Below are positions 51,856-59,696 of a stretch of DNA of 64,000 bases, piece after piece. Position 1 is the first letter of the stretch. Each line of letters starts with the position of its first letter. Made by a program: the position numbers and the translations under genes. The notes beneath the pieces are model-generated. The model saw only the letters and a list, made by a program, of their open reading frames with translations, was not told the origin of the DNA and made no database searches. The stretch is from an uncultured Winogradskyella sp. (GTDB lineage Bacteria > Bacteroidota > Bacteroidia > Flavobacteriales > Flavobacteriaceae), in the NCBI RefSeq assembly GCF_947498005.1, contig NZ_CANMIW010000005.1, positions 124,001 through 188,000 of the forward strand, in the 5' to 3' direction.

Positions 51856-51924
51856 CGATTTTAGTTGTTAAATTGAAGTGAAGATTTATGCTTGAGATTT
51901 TATGTGCTTTCAAGTTAAATTTGA

Positions 51925-53649
51925 TTATTTCTTTATGAGTTTTTTAATGACTTTGTGACCTTCAGCATTTTGTAATGAAATCATATAAAATCCTGTTGGT
52001 AATGATGCAAGGTTTATAACTGTAGAATTAGAATTAATAACTGTTGTCATTATCACGTTTCCTAAAGAATTTAGAACTTGTATTTGATAATTATTGGCAA
52101 TTTTTAAATCTATATATAATAAAGAAGTTGCAGGATTTGGATATATGTCTATATCTGCCAAGTTTAATTTACCTGAACTTAAGCTTTCATTGATGGAAAA
52201 ATCAGTAACTACTGGGAAATGGTCTGATGCAATAGATGTATCGAGTGCATTTAAATTATATTGCCATAACCTGTCAATTGGCATTACTTCGGTTTGTAGC
52301 ACAAATGATTTTTGTGCCGTGAGCGTGTAATCTGAAAAAATTATAAAATCTAATTTTCCAGGAGGAAACCCTTGCCCATCAGATCTCCATGTATAACCCA
52401 TTCTTAAGTCGGCTTGCAAACAATTTTCTTCTTTTAAGTCGGTGTCATCCCAATCTAAAGCGGCACCAAGACCGTAATTTGCGGTATTTTGTATGTCTCC
52501 AGTCTTTAAGGTTGTTAATTGCTGAGAATAACCGACTAAATTTAAATCTCCAGAATAGACAAAGGGCGTATTTTCTTCTAAGGTTATAAGTCCTCCAGGA
52601 GCTTTAGAATCTAAAATAAATGCCGCATATTGATCTGCTTGATCTTGTCTTAAGTTATCTGCATCACAACAATTTAGATGTGCATTAGTAAACAATATAT
52701 CATTAGCATAGGTACTTGGTAAATCGATTAAAACAGGAAATTGCCTTGTTAAACTCGTCCATTGTTCTATTATTTCCCATCGCGAAACCGTAATTAATCC
52801 ACCAAGTTTTGCCGTGTACCAACCATTTGTGGTGCCTAATGGAAACCATGCATCAAAAAGAGATTTTACTTCCGTAGCATTGATATCCCAACATTCCGTT
52901 AACCCAATTATATCTGGTGCGATAGCTTTAATTATTTGCTCAAAATTATCAACGCGGTTTGGGTCATCTAATCCACTTGAAAGTGTATTGTAGGCTAGTA
53001 ATCTAATATCTGTTAAATTAGATTTAGTAATGTCAATTGGCGTGTAAGGTGTAACTGGTGTATCGTCAAATGTATATGAAAAAGTTAGGCCATCATTTGG
53101 GATTTTATCCAAATTGTCATCATTTTTCAATAAAATTTTAATTGTAGATGATGTAAACAAAGGATTAACACCATCTGGTATTTGATGTCTTCCTATGGCA
53201 ATTTCAAATTCTTTAGAAGTTACTGTAGGTGCCGCTCTTAATTTTAAATCTGAAAAATTTATTTCTGAATATGGTGAGACATTATAATGGGCAAATAATT
53301 CTTTGAAAATTATACCAACTTCAGTACCATAACCATTTTGTATGCTATAACCAGTATTGGCATCATTGTCTGTATCTAGAAAGAGGCGAACTTGCTGTGA
53401 AACTAAATTGTCAGTTAAATCAAACTCTATGTTAGATTTAATTTTTATAAATAGAAACTCATCATCGTTGGTAACCTGAAGTTCTAAAATATCAATACCA
53501 TTTAAAGATTCGCTTGTATCAGTATATGTGGTTAGGCTAGAATCCCAATCATTAAAAACGCCATCAATAGTGATCTCTGCGGATTGAGAAGCCAAGTTAA
53601 TGGTAAATAGTAATAGGATTTTATATAGGTTTTTACTTATTGAAGACAT
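51925..53649 (-). CDS. T9SS-secreted endonuclease/exonuclease/phosphatase protein with N-terminal carbohydrate-binding-like domain
   Basis: The 574-residue protein has a signal peptide (LYKILLLFTINLASQSA), then a CBM9-like domain in residues 24-200 (ITIDGVFNDWDSS, DDEFLFIKIKSNIEF, RLFLDTDNDANTGYS). An EEP domain follows from about 215 (IRLLAYNTLSSG, APDIIGLTECWD, FTNAHLNCCDADN, VYSGDLNLVGY, SDHFPVVTDF). It ends with a T9SS type A domain (DIYPNPATSLLYIDLK, GFYMISLQNAEG, KKLIKK). It could cut extracellular DNA, RNA or phosphodiesters. It is a second secreted EEP protein besides 46905-48179 but only distantly similar. Confidence 0.85.
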   Translation of the reverse strand: MSSISKNLYKILLLFTINLASQSAEITIDGVFNDWDSSLTTYTDTSESLNGIDILELQVTNDDEFLFIKIKSNIEFDLTDNLVSQQVRLFLDTDNDANTGYSIQNGYGTEVGIIFKELFAHYNVSPYSEINFSDLKLRAAPTVTSKEFEIAIGRHQIPDGVNPLFTSSTIKILLKNDDNLDKIPNDGLTFSYTFDDTPVTPYTPIDITKSNLTDIRLLAYNTLSSGLDDPNRVDNFEQIIKAIAPDIIGLTECWDINATEVKSLFDAWFPLGTTNGWYTAKLGGLITVSRWEIIEQWTSLTRQFPVLIDLPSTYANDILFTNAHLNCCDADNLRQDQADQYAAFILDSKAPGGLITLEENTPFVYSGDLNLVGYSQQLTTLKTGDIQNTANYGLGAALDWDDTDLKEENCLQADLRMGYTWRSDGQGFPPGKLDFIIFSDYTLTAQKSFVLQTEVMPIDRLWQYNLNALDTSIASDHFPVVTDFSINESLSSGKLNLADIDIYPNPATSLLYIDLKIANNYQIQVLNSLGNVIMTTVINSNSTVINLASLPTGFYMISLQNAEGHKVIKKLIKK

Positions 53650-53813
53650 AGGAAATTATTATTTTAACAGTTTACCAGTTGAGTCTAGTTTTAAAGTGTT
53701 TTTAAAATTAATGTTTTTATATTCTTTCCGAATCCTTAAATGGTAAAATATTGTATTACTAGCCTCACTTTTTTAGACATTAAGACCTAGTTAAGTGATT
53801 CTATAGGTTGAGT

Positions 53814-54701
53814 CTACCAATTAGAAAAAGAAACACCTAAACCAACTGTGTTTTGGTAATGGTTGTAATCAATTAAAGTTTCTCCATAACCTGTAAAAAG
53901 TTGCGCGTGGACATTTAAATTATCATTAAGTGGGTAGAGGTAATTAAATTGAAGACTACCATGATTATCTTTCAATGAAAATGAATTTGTAGCAATAGCA
54001 TAAAAGGTATGTTTTCTTAATTTATATATAGCTGTTATTCTACCATTGCCAATATAATTGGTAATTAATGGGTTTTCGTCTTCATCATCTGGTAATCTTA
54101 ACCAAGGAGAAAGATATAATGTGAAGTTTTTGCTCTCCATGGCAAGATTAAAAATAACCCGATTCCAACTGCGAGATCTTGGTAAGTCTCTTCCATTAGA
54201 TTGGTGATTAAGACTCACACTGGCCATTTTTATATTTAAACCTGCGAACGTTAAATTTAGTGGATAGGTTAATATTAATTCTGGTTCATAATTGAGTTCT
54301 CTAAAGGCGCGAGAAATATCAGTATTGTAAATTTGCCAATGCGCTATTTGTGTATAACCAGCCCATAAATCGCCTTCTCCAAATAGTATAGATTCGGCCA
54401 ATTTGGTTTTAAAACTAAGCTGAAATTTAGCTTCAAAGCTATTGTAATTAATTTCTTCTGATAAGGAATAATCTGAATTTTCACTATATGGCATGGTGTT
54501 AGGACTGTCAGACCATCTTGAAGCAGCAATATAAATAGGTTTGTACGCTGTAATTTTAAAAGTCCCTTGTTTATTTGATTTGTCTAAATCCCAAACTGTG
54601 GTAATAGATTTGAGGGATGTCCTTTTTTTTATAATTTCTTGCGCATTTATATTAAAACATAAAAGCAATAGAAGTATTAAGCTCGGAGTAGTTTTAAACA
54701 T
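53814..54701 (-). CDS. pldA: Outer-membrane phospholipase A (OMPLA)
   Basis: The 295-residue protein has a signal peptide (LILLLLLCFNINAQ) and a 12-stranded barrel pattern ending in Trp. The catalytic triad is visible in SLNHQSNGRDLPRSRSWNRV: His166, Ser168 and Asn180, with the same H-x-S and 12-residue spacing to Asn as E. coli OMPLA (His142, Ser144, Asn156). GDLWAGYTQIAHWQIYN is also conserved. It hydrolyses phospholipids in the outer leaflet and helps keep membrane asymmetry. It is a single gene with a TAGCTTTG promoter. Confidence 0.93.
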   Translation of the reverse strand: MFKTTPSLILLLLLCFNINAQEIIKKRTSLKSITTVWDLDKSNKQGTFKITAYKPIYIAASRWSDSPNTMPYSENSDYSLSEEINYNSFEAKFQLSFKTKLAESILFGEGDLWAGYTQIAHWQIYNTDISRAFRELNYEPELILTYPLNLTFAGLNIKMASVSLNHQSNGRDLPRSRSWNRVIFNLAMESKNFTLYLSPWLRLPDDEDENPLITNYIGNGRITAIYKLRKHTFYAIATNSFSLKDNHGSLQFNYLYPLNDNLNVHAQLFTGYGETLIDYNHYQNTVGLGVSFSNW

Positions 54702-54726
54702 AAATCACGGTTTTAGCATACGATAA

Positions 54727-54734
54727 CAAAGCTA
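54727..54734 (-). promoter_or_regulatory. -7 element of pldA
   Basis: On the minus strand TAGCTTTG fits TAnnTTTG, 25 bp before the ATG. Confidence 0.55.
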
Positions 54735-54800
54735 TTTCATAATTTTTAAATGTAAGTGTTATTCCCTTGTTTTTAACAACTAAAATAATTATAACGCAGT

Positions 54801-54830
54801 TTTGTGGCTCATCTGCTTTAATTATCTTTA
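54801..54830 (+). promoter_or_regulatory. Promoter of the FAA-hydrolase-family gene
   Basis: TTTG at 54801-54804 and TATCTTTA at 54823-54830 (last base deviates) are 18 bp apart. Confidence 0.5.
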
Positions 54831-54859
54831 CATTTTTAAAACTAAAAAAAGTATTACAG

Positions 54860-55474
54860 ATGAAAATAATAGGAATTGGTAAAAACTACATTAACGATAT
54901 TTCTGAACTTAGTGCAGCAAAAACTGGTAGTCAAACCATATTTACAAAGCCAGAGTCTACTTTGGTTACAGACAACAAAAATGTAGTATTCCCTAAAGTA
55001 ACAAATCAGCTTGTTTACGAAGTAGAATTAGTTGCAAAAATAGGGAAACAAGGCAAAGATATTTTGTTAGAGGATGCCAACTCTTATATCTCAGAAATTG
55101 GTATTGGTATAGATTATACAGCTGCAGATGTATTGGCAGCAAGTAGAGAGAATAAAGGCCCTTGGGCTTTAGCTAAAGGTTTTGATGGTGCGTCACCAAT
55201 GTCTAAATTTAAATCGGTTTCAGAATTTCCTGATTTGGCTGCTATAAATTTTGATTTAAAAATAAACGGAGAGCAAAAACAAGTTGGTCATACCAGTTTA
55301 ATGATATATAACTTTGCCGAAATCATTTCGTATGTGTCTTCATTTATGACTTTAGAAGAAGGAGATCTTATTTTTACAGGAACACCAGCTGCAGGTAAAG
55401 GTTCTAACGTAATTGGTGATCATTTACAGGCATCAATCGAAGGCGAATTATTACTAGATTTTAAATTGGTGTAA
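54860..55474 (+). CDS. Fumarylacetoacetate hydrolase family protein
   Basis: The ATG at 54860 gives 204 residues, beginning MKIIGIGKNYINDISELSAA; a longer frame from 54767 would run through the promoter. Motifs are IFTKPESTLVTDN, the metal ligands in VYEVELVAKIGKQGKD (E-x-E), IGIGIDYTAADVLAASRENK, GPWALAKGFDGASPM and DLIFTGTPAAGKG. These enzymes cleave or hydrate acylpyruvates and related diketo acids, or decarboxylate oxaloacetate; the substrate is not defined. It is a single gene closed by a strong terminator. Confidence 0.9.
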   Translation: MKIIGIGKNYINDISELSAAKTGSQTIFTKPESTLVTDNKNVVFPKVTNQLVYEVELVAKIGKQGKDILLEDANSYISEIGIGIDYTAADVLAASRENKGPWALAKGFDGASPMSKFKSVSEFPDLAAINFDLKINGEQKQVGHTSLMIYNFAEIISYVSSFMTLEEGDLIFTGTPAAGKGSNVIGDHLQASIEGELLLDFKLV

Positions 55475-55495
55475 TTTCAAAAAAATTAAATATAT

Positions 55496-55533
55496 ATGCA
55501 GTCTTTAATTACAATAAAGGCTGCATTTTTTTT
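55496..55533 (+). terminator. Terminator after the FAA-hydrolase-family gene
   Basis: ATGCAGTCTTTA (55496-55507) pairs with TAAAGGCTGCAT (55515-55526), one wobble, 7-nt loop, then T7. Confidence 0.9.
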
Positions 55534-55541
55534 ACTCTAAA

Positions 55542-55652
55542 TCAATCTTCGCGTCCTATCTTATTATAAGCACGTATCACTAAAATTGCCCAAATAATGA
55601 CGCAAACAGATACAAATGCTGAAAATGAGATTATTATATCATTTGCTTCCAT
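55542..55652 (-). CDS. 36-residue single-helix membrane protein
   Basis: The frame starts MEANDIIISFSAFVSVCVII, continues with a hydrophobic stretch to WAILVI and ends with RAYNKIGRED before a TGA. It has one predicted membrane helix and a basic cytoplasmic end, a normal layout for a small membrane protein. Its ATG overlaps the last 14 bp of the preceding 62-residue gene, so it would be made by translational coupling. No family is recognised. The hydrophobic pattern and the overlap support a real gene, but a chance frame cannot be excluded. Confidence 0.5.
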   Translation of the reverse strand: MEANDIIISFSAFVSVCVIIWAILVIRAYNKIGRED

Positions 55653-55827
55653 TTAAAATCTGTTTTATAAAAATTAAAATCCCAAGTAAAGTAGGTGCCC
55701 AAAGTCCTATAAAAATAGCATGCAGTTGGTCTCCTTTTAAAAAGAGATATTCTGCAACACCTATAATTAAAGCACAAAGTACTAACATAAAGATGTTTAA
55801 TGGGCCAATTTTTTTCAATAAGTTCAT
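55639..55827 (-). CDS. 62-residue membrane protein with two helices
   Basis: The protein starts MNLLKKIGPLNIFMLVLCAL and has two hydrophobic helices (residues about 10-30 and 36-56) joined by a short polar loop (FLKGDQLHA), with Lys at both ends. I do not recognise a family. It is the first of two overlapping small genes on the minus strand, between the FAA-hydrolase-family and DUF2452 genes. Its size fits a small inner-membrane regulator or toxin-like peptide, but nothing shows which. Confidence 0.65.
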   Translation of the reverse strand: MNLLKKIGPLNIFMLVLCALIIGVAEYLFLKGDQLHAIFIGLWAPTLLGILIFIKQILNGSK

Positions 55828-55900
55828 GTTATAGTATTTATTGTTTTAAAGTTAACAAAAAAATACAATCAATTCATTTTTACGAATCATGATTGCGCTT

Positions 55901-55908
55901 TATCTTTG
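55901..55908 (+). promoter_or_regulatory. -7 element of the DUF2452 gene
   Basis: TATCTTTG fits TAnnTTTG and lies 17 bp before the ATG at 55926, which supports that start over an earlier in-frame one at 55893. Confidence 0.6.
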
Positions 55909-55925
55909 CTAAAAGCCTACGCTCT

Positions 55926-56333
55926 ATGTCTAAAGAAAAAAAGCCAGATCAAATTGTTTTTAATGAGAAAACCCAGCGCTACGATGCGTCATTAAAACCA
56001 TACGCCACAAACGTTGGAGCGCCTTCTATACAAGTGACTGATAATTCTACATGGAAAACTAGGAATATTAATAAGGCTAATAAAAAAATAAAAGCAAAGT
56101 ATTTAGAACTCAAGGCTGAGTATGATAAGATGATGCAGGAGTTAGAATATAATACACTTGTATATAACTCTCGCTATACCTTTGAACCTCTTATTGGAGA
56201 AACTTACCATTTATATCGTGATAAAAAGAGTGAACCATTCTTATCAATAATAAATCCTGAGAGTTGTAATTTTGATTACATAGGAAGCTTTATACTGAAT
56301 AGCGAGCTTATTTGGAAAAAAACAGAAGACTAA
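55926..56333 (+). CDS. DUF2452 family protein
   Basis: The ATG at 55926 gives 135 residues. SLKPYATNVGAPSIQVTD is the mark of DUF2452, followed by a helical stretch (NKKIKAKYLELKAEYDKMMQ) and the C-terminal FEPLIGETYHLYRDKKSEPF and SIINPESCNFDYIGSFIL. The function is unknown and no signal peptide is seen. It is a single gene; the NYN-domain gene follows after 106 bp. Confidence 0.82.
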   Translation: MSKEKKPDQIVFNEKTQRYDASLKPYATNVGAPSIQVTDNSTWKTRNINKANKKIKAKYLELKAEYDKMMQELEYNTLVYNSRYTFEPLIGETYHLYRDKKSEPFLSIINPESCNFDYIGSFILNSELIWKKTED

Positions 56334-56439
56334 TTAGAGCTTAATTCTACACTATTAATTCTGTAAAATTGAAAGAGGAGTCGTTGCTTTTAAAAATGCT
56401 ATACCTTTAAAAGTTGAAATAATAAATTTATTTAAAAAA

Positions 56440-57201
56440 ATGGATATAAAATTAGCAGTGTTAATTGATGGTGATAACATTCCGTCTGCATATGTAAAGG
56501 AAATGATGGAGGAAATTGCGAAGTATGGCAATCCAACTATTAAACGAATTTATGGTGATTGGACCAAGCCGCATCTGTCCAAATGGAAAAATATGTTGTT
56601 AGAGAATGCCATTACACCCATTCAGCAATATGGCTATACCACAGGGAAAAATGCAACAGACTCTGCAATGATTATTGATGCCATGGATATTTTGTATTCA
56701 GAAAAAGTAGATGGGTTTTGTTTAGTATCTAGTGATAGCGATTTTACACGTTTAGCAACCCGATTGAGAGAAGCTGGTATGGCAGTTTACGGCATAGGCG
56801 AAAAAAAAACGCCAAATCCTTTTATAGTAGCTTGTGACAAGTTTATATATATTGAAATTCTTAAAAACAAAGACTCTGAGAGTGAGTCTGAATCTGCTGA
56901 AACCACAAAATCTGCTAAGAATGATTTCGATAAAATAACCCAAAAGGAAATTAGATTTATTTCTGCAACTATAGATGATGTGGCTGATGATGATGGCTGG
57001 GCATTTTTAGGAGATGTTGGAAGTTTATTGCAAAAGAAGCAGCCCAATTTTGATTCTCGAAATTATGGATTTCAGAAGCTCACACCTTTAATAAAATCAA
57101 TAAATAATTTTGAAATTGAAAGACGCGAAGACTCCAGAGGGCATAAGAAGCTTATTTATGTAAAGATTAAACAAGTCAACACTAAGCGCAAAAAGAAATA
57201 A
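56440..57201 (+). CDS. NYN-domain ribonuclease-like protein with OST-HTH/LOTUS domain
   Basis: Residues 1-150 are a NYN (PIN-like) domain: LAVLIDGDNIPSAYV with Asp10 and Asp12, NATDSAMIIDAMDIL, and LVSSDSDFTRLATRLREAGM, together the acidic metal site. A charged linker (KDSESESESAETTKSAKNDF) leads to an OST-HTH/LOTUS domain from about 180 (DDDGWAFLGDVGSLLQKKQP, FDSRNYGFQKLTPLIKSINN). Such proteins are thought to be RNases with an RNA-binding LOTUS module. The target is unknown. It is closed by a bidirectional terminator. Confidence 0.88.
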   Translation: MDIKLAVLIDGDNIPSAYVKEMMEEIAKYGNPTIKRIYGDWTKPHLSKWKNMLLENAITPIQQYGYTTGKNATDSAMIIDAMDILYSEKVDGFCLVSSDSDFTRLATRLREAGMAVYGIGEKKTPNPFIVACDKFIYIEILKNKDSESESESAETTKSAKNDFDKITQKEIRFISATIDDVADDDGWAFLGDVGSLLQKKQPNFDSRNYGFQKLTPLIKSINNFEIERREDSRGHKKLIYVKIKQVNTKRKKK

Positions 57202-57230
57202 AGTGCAGCGATTAATTTCTTTTCAAACAT

Positions 57231-57269
57231 AAAAAAAAGTATACAGAATAAACAGTATACTTTTTTTTT
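57231..57269. terminator. Bidirectional terminator
   Basis: A8 then GTATAC (57239-57244) pairs with GTATAC (57255-57260) then T9, with a 10-nt loop. It serves the NYN gene and the convergent exported hypothetical gene. Confidence 0.88.
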
Positions 57270-57287
57270 GACTTATATGGTAAGATA

Positions 57288-57638
57288 TTAGTCAAAGGTT
57301 TCAATTTCATTGGCTTCTAAGGCCTTTTTATAATTGGCTTTAACATTGCTTAAATAACCAAAAAACTTACTACCGTCTTTTTTAGTTAAAACAACCTTTA
57401 AGTCGCCATCATTTTCTGTAATAACTTCTTTAACAATTACTACATTATTCTTTACACTTTTATAACCTGTTACAGTTCCTCGCTTAATTAAAATGTTCGG
57501 TTTCGGAAAGTAAATATGGCTATAAGCTTGAGAGGTAGGGTTTTTTATTATCAATTCATCTCCAACTTTAGGTTGATTATTAGCATTAGCTAAAAAACAG
57601 ATTCCAAAAAATAAAAAGGCAAAAAATAGTTTTTTCAT
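57288..57638 (-). CDS. Small exported protein, unrecognised
   Basis: The 116-residue protein has a signal peptide (KLFFAFLFFGICFLANA). The mature part is rich in short beta segments (GDELIIKNPTSQAYSHIYFP, LIKRGTVTGYKSVKNNVVIV, KVVLTKKDGSKFFGYLSNVK), suggesting an SH3-like or small beta-barrel domain. It is a single gene; I do not recognise a family. Confidence 0.65.
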   Translation of the reverse strand: MKKLFFAFLFFGICFLANANNQPKVGDELIIKNPTSQAYSHIYFPKPNILIKRGTVTGYKSVKNNVVIVKEVITENDGDLKVVLTKKDGSKFFGYLSNVKANYKKALEANEIETFD

Positions 57639-57800
57639 AATTATTTAGGTTTAAATTGTTAATATCGCAAAAATAAGGCATTGTAAGAGGTTATTAAACA
57701 GCTTTAAATAATTATTAACAATTTAAATTATATAATCTTTTTAGGTTTTAATTTTTGTTTATTTTAGTTTTAGATATTAATGTAATTCGAAAATTTAAAA

Positions 57801-58322
57801 ATGAAAATATTAGGTATTGGATCTCGAATAATCCATCAAGAATACGGAAAAGGTGTTGTTACCAACGTCACTTCAAAACACTATTGGGTAACATTTATAG
57901 AAAATGGTTTAGAAACCATAGATATTGATTCAGAATTTGAAGTCATAGAGGCTGCAGAAGATGAAGTAGATAGTATCAGCTTTTTTGAAGTAGAACAAAG
58001 TTTAAAGTCGATTTTAAAAAAATGGTCTGATGTTTCTGAAGTTGTAACCATTGCAGACAAATGGAAAGGCGGAAAATTAATTATGGAACCTGGAGATACT
58101 AATTTACAAGGTAAAGAATTACCAATTGATACGTTTTTTCATAAAATAACCATGGTAAGAGATCGCTTAAGAGTTATGGAACAGAAAATCAATTCTAGTA
58201 ATTTAGAAGAACAAGAGAAGATAGATTTACAACAATATATAACCAGAAGTTATGGTAGTTTAACCAGCTTTAATGTATTATTTAAATTGAAGAGCCAGCA
58301 ATTTGTTGGTCAGAGAAAATAA
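57801..58322 (+). CDS. Conserved protein with N-terminal Tudor-like domain
   Basis: Residues 1-50 (ILGIGSRIIHQEYGKGVVTN, then HYWVTFIENGLETIDI) follow the GxxVxHxxFGxGxV pattern of the Tudor-like domain found at the C-terminus of UvrD/PcrA helicases, where it binds RNA polymerase. The rest (DTFFHKITMVRDRLRVMEQK, LQQYITRSYGSLTSFNVLF) is helical and is conserved in Bacteroidota by my recollection. The protein has 173 residues and no signal peptide. Binding to RNA polymerase or DNA is only a suggestion. It ends at the terminator 58341-58389. Confidence 0.6.
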   Translation: MKILGIGSRIIHQEYGKGVVTNVTSKHYWVTFIENGLETIDIDSEFEVIEAAEDEVDSISFFEVEQSLKSILKKWSDVSEVVTIADKWKGGKLIMEPGDTNLQGKELPIDTFFHKITMVRDRLRVMEQKINSSNLEEQEKIDLQQYITRSYGSLTSFNVLFKLKSQQFVGQRK

Positions 58323-58340
58323 AGAATAATTTTAACTAGA

Positions 58341-58389
58341 AAAAAAAACAGCATCTAATTCAATTAATGAAATTTGATGCTGTTTTTTT
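58341..58389. terminator. Bidirectional terminator
   Basis: AAAACAGCATC (58345-58355) pairs with GATGCTGTTTT (58376-58386), with four further AATT pairs inside, A8 before and T7 after. It serves the Tudor-like gene and the convergent sigma-factor operon. The stem sequence repeats that of the guaB-folE terminator. Confidence 0.85.
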
Positions 58390-58428
58390 ACGATTTATCA
58401 TAAAATCTAAAAGTCTAATTAATCTAAG

Positions 58429-59061
58429 TTAAACTTCCAATTTCTTCAATTCGTTGTAATTACTATTTAAACGTTTTATAAGTATGCCGTAGATTAATCT
58501 ATAGAATAACCAAAAGAATAATAAAAAGATTACAAAAGTACCTATTGCAACTGCAGCCATAACAAATAATTGTGTGGAAGAGGCAGCACTCAATTGCTCC
58601 TGAATTTCTGGGTGTTCAAGTAATGATAAATAAAACACAATAGGAAAACTTATCAAGGCTAGTATGATATTAAAAAGTACATAGTATTTAATTATTTTTC
58701 GAGTTTTCAGAATGCTTTTCATGAGTTTTCTGGCATTATCAGTTACTGATATAGCACTTTGTGCTTTCCAAAGTAGATAAACAAATAAGATGATAACAGC
58801 GTAACTAATAACATTCATGGTATTATAAATCCAACTATGACTCATTTCTGAGAGCTGTGATTTCATACGGTCAGAGAGTACAAAGGGTAAAAAGTTGATT
58901 AAAATCCAAAACACCAATTCAGCCAAACTAATGTAAAATAATGTTTTTACAATAGATGATGATTTTCTGTGGCTCATCTTATATATATCGCTATCCGAAA
59001 ATGTTTGAAACTGATTTTCGTTTTGCTTCCAGTCTTTCTTTAATAATTCTAATTCATCCAT
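58429..59061 (-). CDS. Four-helix membrane protein, probable partner of the ECF sigma factor
   Basis: The 210-residue protein begins with a soluble segment (MDELELLKKDWKQNENQFQT, then SDSDIYKMSHRKSSS) and has four hydrophobic helices at about residues 40-60, 84-102, 126-148 and 168-192. The LKKDWKQNENQF segment is typical of membrane proteins encoded downstream of Bacteroidota ECF sigma genes. No zinc-binding HxxxCxxC anti-sigma motif is present. It starts 4 bp after the sigma stop, so the pair is co-translated. An anti-sigma function is inferred from position. Confidence 0.7.
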   Translation of the reverse strand: MDELELLKKDWKQNENQFQTFSDSDIYKMSHRKSSSIVKTLFYISLAELVFWILINFLPFVLSDRMKSQLSEMSHSWIYNTMNVISYAVIILFVYLLWKAQSAISVTDNARKLMKSILKTRKIIKYYVLFNIILALISFPIVFYLSLLEHPEIQEQLSAASSTQLFVMAAVAIGTFVIFLLFFWLFYRLIYGILIKRLNSNYNELKKLEV

Positions 59062-59065
59062 AATT

Positions 59066-59560
59066 TTACGGATTTAGTATGGTTCTTAATTTCTTTTTTA
59101 CACGGTTCATCTTAACACGTGCATTTACTTCAGTAATACCTAGGGTTTCACTGATTTCCCTATAATCTTTATCTTCTAAATATAATAGGACCAAAGCTTT
59201 CTCAATATCATTTAATTGATGTACAGCTTGGTATAAAAGTTTTAACTGTTGTTCTTCAGTATCATCATAGTCTTCCGCTTTAATTTTAAATTCTACAGCA
59301 TCAAACCCTTGCGTTGTTATTCGTCTTTTCGATTTTCTGTATAACGTTATTGCTGTATTTAACCCTACACGATACATCCAAGTACTAAATTTGGCATCAC
59401 CTCTAAATTTAGGGTAAGCTCGCCATAATTGTATAGTAATTTCTTGAAACAAATCGTTATGAGCATCTACATTATTAGTGTACAAACGGCACACCTTATG
59501 CACAATGTTCTGATGTTTCTGCAACTGTTCTACAAAACTTTTTTCTAGTTCTTTATTCAA
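59066..59560 (-). CDS. ECF RNA polymerase sigma factor
   Basis: Sigma region 2 is in HKVCRLYTNNVDAHNDLFQE and FSTWMYRVGLNTAITLYRKS; sigma region 4 is in LNDIEKALVLLYLEDKDYRE and ITEVNARVKMNRVKKKLRTI. It is 164 residues long, the family norm. The only reasonable start is TTG at 59560; there is an in-frame stop upstream and no ATG before region 2. It is transcribed from a TAAATTTG promoter (59620-59613, minus). It is followed by the membrane partner gene and is divergent from the NADH dehydrogenase gene. Confidence 0.9.
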   Translation of the reverse strand: MNKELEKSFVEQLQKHQNIVHKVCRLYTNNVDAHNDLFQEITIQLWRAYPKFRGDAKFSTWMYRVGLNTAITLYRKSKRRITTQGFDAVEFKIKAEDYDDTEEQQLKLLYQAVHQLNDIEKALVLLYLEDKDYREISETLGITEVNARVKMNRVKKKLRTILNP

Positions 59561-59612
59561 TTGATGAGTTAGGTTGGTTATCTAATTAGTAGTGTAAGTT
59601 TCTGTTTTGTTA

Positions 59613-59620
59613 CAAATTTA
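59613..59620 (-). promoter_or_regulatory. -7 element of the sigma-factor operon
   Basis: On the minus strand TAAATTTG, 52 bp before the TTG start. No convincing -33 box was seen. Confidence 0.5.
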
Positions 59621-59696
59621 TTTAACTAAAGTTAAAAAACCATTCATTTACCTGTATTATTCGTAAATTTACTGTAGTAAATTCCTCTATTATTTT

